This document shows, one piece after another, positions 8,026 to 13,568 of a stretch of 15,996 bases of DNA (position 1 is the stretch's first letter; each line of letters starts with the position of its first letter). The DNA comes from an uncultured Chloroflexota bacterium (GTDB taxonomy: Bacteria > Chloroflexota > Dehalococcoidia > UBA2247 > RBG-13-53-26). The stretch lies in the NCBI GenBank assembly GCA_937860285.1, contig CALMBS010000504.1:1-15996 (forward strand), given 5' to 3'. Made by a program: the position numbers and the translations under genes. The notes beneath the pieces were generated by a model. The model was not told where the DNA came from. It worked only from the letters and a program-made list of their open reading frames with translations, and searched no databases.

Positions 8026-9007
8026 GGTCACGAACCTGACAAAGACCTACAGGGCTGGTCTGGCCCGCAGGAAATACAGAACGGTGGTTCGCGATGTCTC
8101 CTTCGCCGTCATGGCTAGGGAGACGCTCGGCATTGTTGGTGAAAGCGGCTGTGGGAAGACCACGCTGGCCAAGATGATACTCAAGCTGCTGAAATCCGAC
8201 TCCGGGCGAATCATCGTTGACGGGCAGGATATCACCGGCCTGCGTGGTGTGGAACTGCAGCGTTGCCGGAAGAACATCCAGATCATGTTCCAGAACCCGG
8301 AGTCCTCCCTGAACCCGAGAATGAAGATCCATGATTGCATTGCAGAGGTGCTCAGGGTAAACCACATCGCCTCCCCGCGCAGCGTCGAGGAGAGAAGGCT
8401 GATAAGCGGTCTGGCGGACATGGTGGGCCTTCAGCCGGAGCATCTGAACAGGTACTCCTGGGAGCTGAGTGGGGGGCAGGTCCAGAGGGTGGTCCTGGCC
8501 AGGGTCCTGGCGCTGCGGCCGAAAGTGCTCATCGTCGATGAGCCGACCTCAATGCTGGACGTCTCGGTGCAGGCGCAGGTGCTGACCATCATCAGACAAA
8601 TGCAGCAGGAGTTCAACTTCGCCCTGGTCTACATCGCCCATGATCTGGATGTGATCAGGCTCATGTGCGACAGGGTTATGATCATGTATCAAGGCACGAT
8701 TGTCGAACGCGGGACGCGCGAGGACATATTTGAGCGGGCCTCACACCCATACACGAGATCGCTTCTTGGTGAGTTCTATCTCTTCGACCCGGGGACCAGC
8801 ACCGGCTGCTGCGAGGAGCGCCGAAGCGAGCCCGGTGACTGGCCGTCTTACGGCGGATGTCCCTACTCTGCTGCGTGCCGGAAGGTACTCGGCCGATGCT
8901 CGGAGAAGCAGGAGCTGAGGCAGATATCCCCGGGGCACCATGTTGCCTGCTGCAACGCAGAGTCCCCCTTCCCTTCCTCTGTCGCCGGACCGCTGCCGGT
9001 GGGATAG
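8018..9007 (+). CDS. ABC transporter ATP-binding protein, DppF/OppF type
   Basis: The second ATPase of the importer, 329 residues. It has Walker A GESGCGKTT (41-49), signature LSGGQ (150-154) and Walker B VLIVDEP (170-176), followed by IAHDL. TTG 8018 is the only start that keeps the N-terminal strand (LEVTNLTKTY). It overlaps the preceding gene by 8 bases, with AGTGAGG upstream. The C-terminal 70 residues are unusually Cys-rich: Cys pairs near the beginning and end and four single Cys between them. This exceeds the usual three or four Cys of oligopeptide ATPases and may indicate a metal or iron-sulfur site. It is the last gene of the importer operon; the next gene has its own promoter. Confidence 0.92.
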   Translation: MLEVTNLTKTYRAGLARRKYRTVVRDVSFAVMARETLGIVGESGCGKTTLAKMILKLLKSDSGRIIVDGQDITGLRGVELQRCRKNIQIMFQNPESSLNPRMKIHDCIAEVLRVNHIASPRSVEERRLISGLADMVGLQPEHLNRYSWELSGGQVQRVVLARVLALRPKVLIVDEPTSMLDVSVQAQVLTIIRQMQQEFNFALVYIAHDLDVIRLMCDRVMIMYQGTIVERGTREDIFERASHPYTRSLLGEFYLFDPGTSTGCCEERRSEPGDWPSYGGCPYSAACRKVLGRCSEKQELRQISPGHHVACCNAESPFPSSVAGPLPVG

Positions 9008-9106
9008 ATGGCTTCGTTGGCATCCAACCGTGCTGCCGGTTCGGCCACGGTGGCTGGTGATGCCCCGTGTCGAGACGCGGGCGAAGATGATCTCCGCGGC
9101 CGCATT

Positions 9107-9135
9107 TTGAATGGGCGCGGGCTATGAGCTATGAT
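9107..9135 (+). promoter_or_regulatory. Sigma-70-type promoter for the arsM operon
   Basis: TTGAAT (9107-9112) and TATGAT (9130-9135) are separated by exactly 17 bases, matching the consensus at four and five of six positions. Transcription would start near 9142, giving a leader of about 94 bases before the arsM ATG. I saw no clear ArsR-type operator dyad overlapping it, so arsenic control is not shown by the sequence. Confidence 0.6.
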
Positions 9136-9184
9136 TTACGGAGTACGGCCCTGACAGGCGGACGGGCGGCCGGCTGGAGAGGTC

Positions 9185-9210
9185 CATCGCCCTGTCGGGA
9201 ACGGGCGATG
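9185..9210 (+). repeat. Leader hairpin upstream of arsM
   Basis: CATCGCCC (9185-9192) and GGGCGATG (9203-9210) form a perfect 8-bp stem with a 10-base loop inside the predicted 5' leader. It ends 13 bases before the GGAG that begins the ribosome-binding region. It might modulate translation or stability; no known riboswitch class was recognised. Confidence 0.45.
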
Positions 9211-9235
9211 CGAACGCGGAACGGAGAGGTGATCG

Positions 9236-10039
9236 ATGAGGAAGGCGAAGATCAAGGAGGGCGTCAGAGAGAGATACGCCGAGATGGCCACCAGCGAGGA
9301 GGACTGCTCCTGCTCCTGCTCTTGAAGCGGCGAGAGCACCCTGTCTCAGGCTGAGGCAGTAGGTTACTCGAAGGCCGACCTGGAGCGTATCCCGAAAGAG
9401 GCCATCATGGGCCTGGGCTGCGGCAGCCCGACGGCCGTGGCCAGCCTGAAGAAGGGAGAGGTAGTCCTTGACCTCGGCTCAGGGGCTGGCATCGACGTCT
9501 TCATCGCTGCCGGCAAGGTGGGCCCGAAGGGCAAGGTCATCGGAGTCGACATGACGAAGGAGATGGTGACCCGGGCCAAGCGGCTGGCGCGGGCCAACGG
9601 GTTCCGCAACGTGGAGTTCCGCCTGGGCGAGATCGAGAAGCTGCCCGTCGACGATAGCTCGGTGGACACCATCATCAGCAACTGTGTCATCAACCTTTCC
9701 ACGGACAAGGACCGGGTGTTCCGCGAGGCGCACCGCGTGCTCAAGCCGGGCGGACGCCTCACCGTTTCGGACATTGTCTCTGAGAAGCCGGTCCCTGCGG
9801 CCCTGAGGAACGACATGGATGCCTGGTCGGCCTGCATCGCCGGCGCTCTGGAGAGGAGAGACTACCTGGGGAAAATGGCGGATGCCGGGTTCGGCAAGGT
9901 CGAGGTGACGGCGGAGAGGGACTTCTACGTGGAGACGGTCGAAGACGGCCAGAAGCACAGGTTCCTCAGTGTCACCGTCAGGGCGCACAAACCCAGGGAG
10001 CGGCGGGCCCGGCCCGCCGGGTCAGGCAAAGCGGCGTGA
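9236..10039 (+). CDS. arsM: Arsenite S-adenosylmethyltransferase with in-frame TGA, probable selenoprotein
   Basis: ArsM transfers methyl groups from S-adenosylmethionine to trivalent arsenic in the cytoplasm. ATG 9236 follows GGAGAGGTG and gives 267 residues if TGA codon 30 (9323-9325) is read through. Residues 8-17 (EGVRERYAEM) match the usual ArsM N-terminus. Then comes Cys24-Ser-Cys26-Ser-Cys28-Ser-TGA30-Ser, the place where ArsM proteins carry a Cys-rich metalloid-binding segment. After the TGA the frame continues with GYSKADLERIP, GLGCGSP (Cys62) and the SAM-binding motif VLDLGSGAGIDVF. Later come SNCVINLSTDK and WSACIAGAL (Cys200, the second conserved catalytic-type Cys). A SECIS-like hairpin follows the TGA. 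Alternatives are a nonsense-mutated pseudogene, a sequencing error, or a start at ATG 9407 giving a protein without the Cys-rich N-terminus. Homology on both sides of the TGA and the hairpin favour selenocysteine. The stop overlaps cutA as GTGA. Confidence 0.85.
9323..9325 (+). other. In-frame TGA, candidate selenocysteine codon of arsM
   Basis: This TGA is codon 30 of the arsM frame. It follows codons TGC-TCC-TGC-TCC-TGC-TCT and precedes AGC, so it sits where the alternating Cys-Ser pattern demands another Cys, one base away from TGC. TGA serves as a normal stop in neighbouring genes (first half-transporter, DppD, cutA), so general TGA reassignment is unlikely and site-specific recoding is required. 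Confidence 0.75.
9338..9364 (+). promoter_or_regulatory. Candidate bacterial SECIS element in arsM
   Basis: CTGTCTC (9341-9347) pairs with GAGGCAG (9353-9359) over 7 bp with one G-U, closing the pentaloop AGGCT (9348-9352). ACC (9338-9340) and GGT (9362-9364) extend the stem beyond a 2-base bulge (9360-9361). The loop starts 22 bases after the TGA and has G at its second position. This agrees with the rules I recall for bacterial SECIS elements: loop about 16-37 bases from UGA, and a G in the first two loop bases. It resembles the AGGTCT loop of E. coli fdhF. SelB would bind here. The rule values are from memory and no folding program was run. Confidence 0.7.
10001..10019 (+). repeat. GC-rich inverted repeat at the arsM/cutA junction
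   Basis: CGGCGGGCC (10001-10009) and GGCCCGCCG (10011-10019) are perfect 9-base complements around one central base. They lie within the last arsM codons and 16 bases before the cutA GTG. In mRNA this would be a strong short hairpin (8 bp or less around a minimal loop) next to a start that lacks a clear ribosome site. It may influence coupled translation, or simply reflect GC-rich codons. Confidence 0.4.
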
Positions 10040-10374
10040 CCAGCGGCTCCGGCCAGGTGGTGGTGCTGGTGACGGCCTCCAGCGAGGAGGAATCCGGGAA
10101 GATCGCCGACACCCTGCTGGAGCAGAGGAAAGCGGCCTGCGTCAGCGTTGTCCCGGGGGTCGTTTCCCGGTTCTGGTGGCAGGGGAAGCTGGACTCGGCC
10201 CGGGAATCACTGTTGATCATCAAGACGCGGGCGGCCCTGGTGCCCGAGATTGTGGAGCTGGTGAAGAAGGTGCACAGCTACACCGTTCCCGAGGTAGTGG
10301 CCCTGCCGGTAGTGGCCGGGAACCGGGACCACCTGGACTGGTTGGACCGCGAGACGACGGCCGGGCCGTCCTGA
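10036..10374 (+). CDS. cutA: CutA1-type divalent cation tolerance protein
   Basis: A small cytoplasmic trimeric protein of the CutA1 family, 112 residues, the same length as E. coli CutA. Family features in order are a first beta strand (VVVLVTA), an ESGKIADTLLEQRKAACVSVVPGV segment with the conserved Cys, a strand with FWWQGKL, then SLLIIKT, and a C-terminal region with HSYTVPEVVALPV ending in DHLDWL. CutA1 proteins bind copper and other divalent metals in vitro; the physiological role is unsettled. GTG 10036 overlaps the arsM stop by 4 bases (GTGA), which indicates translational coupling. The next gene follows after 18 bases, so cutA lies inside the same operon. Its placement between a metalloid methyltransferase and redox genes is compatible with a metal-handling role, but that is inference. 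Confidence 0.9.
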   Translation: MTSGSGQVVVLVTASSEEESGKIADTLLEQRKAACVSVVPGVVSRFWWQGKLDSARESLLIIKTRAALVPEIVELVKKVHSYTVPEVVALPVVAGNRDHLDWLDRETTAGPS

Positions 10375-10392
10375 GGCGCAAGGAGGCGGCAA

Positions 10393-10965
10393 CTGCAGCT
10401 AGCATTCTATTTTGACCAGACCAGGTGCACGGGCTGTTTCACCTGTGTGGTGGCCTGCAAGGACTGGCACGATGTGCCGGCCGGTCCGGCCAGCTGGATG
10501 CGGGTGACCGCCATCGAGCGGGGCCAGTACCCGCACCCGTTTGTGGCCTTCATGGCCGGCGCCTGCTACCACTGCGCTCAGCCGGTATGCCTGAAGGCCT
10601 GCCCGGTGCAGGCCATTTCCAAGAGGGAAGAGGATGGCATCGTGCTGGTGGACCGTGGTCTCTGCCTGGGGAGGGACCAGTGCGACAAATGCCTCAAGGC
10701 CTGCCCGTACAAGGCCCCGCAGTTCGGGGCAGAGAAGAACCCCAGGATGCAGAAGTGCGACTTCTGCCTGGACCGCTGGGCGGAGGAGAAGCTCCCCATC
10801 TGCGTGGCCGGTTGCCCGATGCGGGCGCTGGATGCCGGCCCCCTCGAGGAGATGGAGGCCAAGCACGGCAAGACGCGCCACGCCGTCGGCTTCAAATACC
10901 ATGAGAGGATAGCGCCGGCCGTACTGTTCAAACCGAAGCCGGAGAACATGCCCCTGCCCATCTAG
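10393..10965 (+). CDS. Ferredoxin-type electron-transfer subunit with four [4Fe-4S] clusters (DmsB-like), probable CTG start
   Basis: The electron-transfer subunit (about 190 residues) partnering the molybdopterin enzyme encoded next. Four Cys groups are visible: C12xxCxxCxxxC (TRCTGCFTCVVAC), CYHCAQPVCLKACP, CLGRDQCDKCLKACP and CDFC followed 11 residues later by CVAGCP. This is the DmsB/NrfC/HybA pattern for four cubane clusters. No ATG, GTG or TTG exists upstream of the first Cys group in this frame. The frame is open only from 10375, so a start at GTG 10447 would delete most of cluster one. CTG 10393 lies 6 bases after a perfect AGGAGG (10381-10386) and yields MQLAFYFDQTRCTGC, a natural beginning for this family. 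The product has no signal peptide and no membrane segment. Confidence 0.88.
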   Translation: MQLAFYFDQTRCTGCFTCVVACKDWHDVPAGPASWMRVTAIERGQYPHPFVAFMAGACYHCAQPVCLKACPVQAISKREEDGIVLVDRGLCLGRDQCDKCLKACPYKAPQFGAEKNPRMQKCDFCLDRWAEEKLPICVAGCPMRALDAGPLEEMEAKHGKTRHAVGFKYHERIAPAVLFKPKPENMPLPI

Positions 10966-10984
10966 CCCGGGGCGAGAAGCATTG

Positions 10985-13186
10985 ATGAGCGACGGCAAGG
11001 GTTTCAGGCACAAGGGCGAGAAGATCGTCAACACCGTGTGCGCCAGCCACTGTGGCGGCGCCTGTCTCATGAAGGTCCATGTCAGGGACGGCGTGATCAC
11101 CCGCATTGAGACGGACGACGGCCGGGAGCCCCAGCTTCGCGGCTGCCTGCGAGGCAGGGCCTATCGCCAGAGGGTCTACGCCCCGGACCGGCTGCTCTAC
11201 CCGCTGAAGAGGGTCGGGCCGCGGGGCGAAGGGAAGTTCGAGCGCATCTCCTGGGACGAGGCGCTGGACAGGACGGCCGGCGAGCTCAGGAGGGTCAGGG
11301 ATACCTACGGGCCGGCCTCGATCATGCTGGCCCAGATGACGGGCGACGTCTGCACTCTGAACAACTTCGGCAGCCTGGAGAGGCTCCTGGGCCTGTTCGG
11401 CGGATTCACGTCTCCCTGGGGCATAACCTCCTTCCATGCCGGCGTATATGCCTCTCTGGTCTCCTACGGAACGTACTTCTGCAGCAACACCCGCGACGAC
11501 CTGGTGAACTCGAAGCTCATCATCATGTGGGGGTGGAACCCGGCTGATGCCGTCAACGGCACCAATACCTGCTGGTACCTGGCCAGGGCCAAGGAAGCGG
11601 GCGCCAGGATCGTCTGCGTCGATCCCCGTTTCACGGACAGCGCGGCCACCTTCTCCAACCAGTGGATACCGATCAGGCCGGGCACGGACACCGCCATGCT
11701 GCTGGCCATGGCCTTTGTCATGATCCAGGGGAAGCTCCAGAACCAGGCCTTCCTGGACAGGTACACCGTCGGGTTCGACAGGTTCCGGGACCATGTGCTG
11801 GGGCACGATGACGGCGTTCCCAAGACCCCGGAGTGGGCTGCGGCCATCACCGGCGTGCCGGCGGCCACCATCGTCCACCTGGCGCAGGACTACGCCATGG
11901 TCAAGCCGGCGGCCCTGATGACCGGGATCGCGCCGGGGCGCACCGGCAACGGGGAGCAGTACCACCGGGCGGCCATAGCCCTGGCGGCCATGACCGGCAA
12001 CGTGGGTGTCCACGGGGGAGACGCCGGGGCCAGGGCCTGGGAATCGATCATGGGCGGCTTCCCCTACCCCATGAACCCCATGGTCAGCTGCATTGAACGC
12101 GTGCCCAATCCGGTGGAGAAGGGCTATGCCCGCAAGCCGGGTCCGTTCTCCTACCGGGAGCCCCGGGTCCATTTCTCCAAGCTGGCGGATGCCATACTCA
12201 AAGGCAAGGCCGGGGGTTACCATTCGGATTTCAAGGCCATGGTCATCGCTCAGTGCAACTACCTGGTCCAGTTCCCCAACAGCAACAAGATCGCGCAGGC
12301 GCTGCGGTCGCTGGAGTTCGTGGTAGTCGAGGAGCAGTTCATGACACCGACGGCCAGGTTCGCTGATATCATCCTGCCGGTGGCCACGTACCTGGAGCGC
12401 AATGACGTCACCTACGGCGTAGGTTCGGCGTACATTGGTGCCGTGAACAGGGCCATCGAGCCCCGGGGGGAATCCCGGGCCCCGTGGCGCATCGCCGCGG
12501 ACCTGGCCCGCAGGATGGACGTTCAGGGCTATCTCACCAAGAGTGAAGAGGAGATGCTGGAAGACCGGGCCATGGCCAATGGGGTCTACGCCTCTCGGCG
12601 GGTCCGGAAGACGGGCGTCTCCCGTCTGAACATGCTGATCCCGTATGTTGCCTTCCGCAAGCAGATAGAGGACCCGGCCAGGAACCCCTTCCCCACGCCC
12701 TCGGGCAAGATCGAGATCTACTCGCAGCAGTGGGCCGATCTGGGCATCCCCGGGCTGACGCCCGTTCCGCAGTACCTGGAGGGCAGGGACGGTCCCGGGG
12801 ACCCGCTGGCGAAGAAGTACCCCCTGCCGCTGATCACCAGCCACCTCAAGAGGCGGGCCCTCAGCCAGTTCGAGAACGTGCCCTGGCTGCGGGAGCTCCA
12901 GCCCCACACGGTCATGATCAGCACGGAGGACGCCCGGGTGCGCGGCATCAGGGACGGCGACATGGTGCGGGTGTTCAACGACCGGGGGACCATCGACATA
13001 CAGGCCAGGGTCACCGAGCGCATCATGCCCGGGGTGGTGGATGTCCCTCACGGCGCCTGGTATTCGCCGGACAGCAGGGGAGTGGACCGCGCCGGCTGCG
13101 CCAATGTCCTCACCAGCGAGGAGCACTCGCCGGGAGGTTCCTTCACGTACAACAGCGGCCTGGTGGAAGTCGCCCGGGCCGGCTGA
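10985..13186 (+). CDS. Molybdopterin-dependent oxidoreductase catalytic subunit, DMSO reductase family (DmsA-like)
   Basis: The catalytic subunit, about 733 residues, binding a bis-molybdopterin guanine dinucleotide cofactor. Near the N-terminus Cys19-x3-Cys23-x3-Cys27-x26-Cys54 forms the [4Fe-4S] site, followed by the DmsA-like stretch CLRGRAYRQRVYAPDRLLYP. Next come the molybdopterin-binding core, with KLIIMWGWNPADA and a VCVDPRFTDSA motif, and a C-terminal dinucleotide-binding domain from about residue 620 (VRGIRDGDMVRVFNDRG). The metal-ligand region is around CSNTRDD (166-172); it holds no in-frame TGA, so this is not a selenoprotein. I cannot tell which residue ligates the metal. There is no twin-arginine signal and no membrane-anchor gene, so a soluble cytoplasmic enzyme is likely. 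TTG 10982 directly precedes ATG 10985 and is an alternative start. The substrate is unknown. Confidence 0.9.
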   Translation: MSDGKGFRHKGEKIVNTVCASHCGGACLMKVHVRDGVITRIETDDGREPQLRGCLRGRAYRQRVYAPDRLLYPLKRVGPRGEGKFERISWDEALDRTAGELRRVRDTYGPASIMLAQMTGDVCTLNNFGSLERLLGLFGGFTSPWGITSFHAGVYASLVSYGTYFCSNTRDDLVNSKLIIMWGWNPADAVNGTNTCWYLARAKEAGARIVCVDPRFTDSAATFSNQWIPIRPGTDTAMLLAMAFVMIQGKLQNQAFLDRYTVGFDRFRDHVLGHDDGVPKTPEWAAAITGVPAATIVHLAQDYAMVKPAALMTGIAPGRTGNGEQYHRAAIALAAMTGNVGVHGGDAGARAWESIMGGFPYPMNPMVSCIERVPNPVEKGYARKPGPFSYREPRVHFSKLADAILKGKAGGYHSDFKAMVIAQCNYLVQFPNSNKIAQALRSLEFVVVEEQFMTPTARFADIILPVATYLERNDVTYGVGSAYIGAVNRAIEPRGESRAPWRIAADLARRMDVQGYLTKSEEEMLEDRAMANGVYASRRVRKTGVSRLNMLIPYVAFRKQIEDPARNPFPTPSGKIEIYSQQWADLGIPGLTPVPQYLEGRDGPGDPLAKKYPLPLITSHLKRRALSQFENVPWLRELQPHTVMISTEDARVRGIRDGDMVRVFNDRGTIDIQARVTERIMPGVVDVPHGAWYSPDSRGVDRAGCANVLTSEEHSPGGSFTYNSGLVEVARAG

Positions 13187-13203
13187 GCTGGCGGGACGCC
13201 AGC
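13187..13203 (+). terminator. Short hairpin after the molybdoenzyme gene
   Basis: GCTGGCG (13187-13193) and CGCCAGC (13197-13203) form a 7-bp stem with a 3-base loop that begins immediately after the stop codon. The tail is CTTGTC, not a true T-run, so termination would be weak. The hairpin abuts the -35 box of the next promoter. Confidence 0.45.
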
Positions 13204-13204
13204 C

Positions 13205-13234
13205 TTGTCAGTCGCCGGTCCGCGTCCGTATAAT
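13205..13234 (+). promoter_or_regulatory. Strong sigma-70-type promoter for the 40-residue peptide gene
   Basis: TTGTCA (13205-13210, five of six consensus bases) and a perfect TATAAT (13229-13234) are separated by 18 bases. Transcription would begin near 13241, about 35 bases before the ATG of the small gene. It is the best promoter match in the window. Confidence 0.7.
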
Positions 13235-13275
13235 ATGTCCCATGGTTCCAGAATCGGGTAAGGGGGGTGTACTCT

Positions 13276-13398
13276 ATGCTTAGCAGACTGGTCAAGGTCA
13301 TTCTTCCTCTGTTGGTGCTGGCTGCCATCGCCATTACGACCATCGGCGCCATCTGTACCATTCCGGCGATCTGCCTGCCACCCATAACGATCGGCTAA
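13276..13398 (+). CDS. Small hydrophobic peptide, 40 residues, unknown function
   Basis: ATG 13276 is preceded by AGGGGGG (13261-13267) at 8 bases, and the frame ends with TAA at 13396. The product begins MLSRLVK and continues with a hydrophobic run (VILPLLVLAAIAITTIGAI), one likely membrane helix. It ends in a short Cys- and Pro-containing tail (CTIPAICLPPITIG). The two Cys are six residues apart with Pro nearby. The near-consensus promoter and good ribosome site make this more than a chance frame. It could be a single-pass membrane peptide, a toxin-like peptide or a secreted signal precursor. I do not recognise it. Positions 13399-13568 after it hold only minor hairpins (for example CCCTG 13399-13403 with CAGGG 13410-13414) and no convincing promoter. 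Confidence 0.6.
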   Translation: MLSRLVKVILPLLVLAAIAITTIGAICTIPAICLPPITIG

Positions 13399-13568
13399 CC
13401 CTGCAGCACCAGGGCCACAGCCGCGTTTCGGCCACCGGGCGCCCCTGACGCTGTTCTCCGGCACGGCGACAGCTGGTGTGAGCGTGCCCGCCTCACATAT
13501 TTGTCTCAAACGCATGGCCGGTGCGCCTGCGGGCGACTAAGATTGACTGGCGTCGTTGAAGGAGGTGC

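Noticed and set aside
9010..9235. An ArsR operator upstream of arsM
   Set aside because: I searched the leader and promoter for an AT-rich interrupted dyad of the usual kind and saw none; the only clear dyad is the GC-rich hairpin at 9185-9210.
9124..9354. A 76-codon + frame overlapping the arsM start
   Set aside because: It is out of frame with arsM, reads the Cys-Ser repeat as a Leu run, lacks a ribosome site and covers leader structures; arsM in the other frame has clear homology.
9407..10039. Methyltransferase starting at ATG 9407 as the complete gene
   Set aside because: It would drop the family-typical N-terminus and Cys-rich motif, has no good ribosome site, and leaves the matching upstream frame with its strong start unexplained.
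10928..13126. A 732-codon open frame on the minus strand opposite the molybdoenzyme gene
   Set aside because: It mirrors the codon bias of the GC-rich + strand gene, its protein is His/Arg/Gly-rich without recognisable domains, and the + frame is an unmistakable DMSO reductase family protein.
10982..13186. The DmsA-like protein as a second selenoprotein
   Set aside because: Formate dehydrogenase relatives often carry Sec, but this frame has no in-frame TGA and looks DmsA-like around the metal site.
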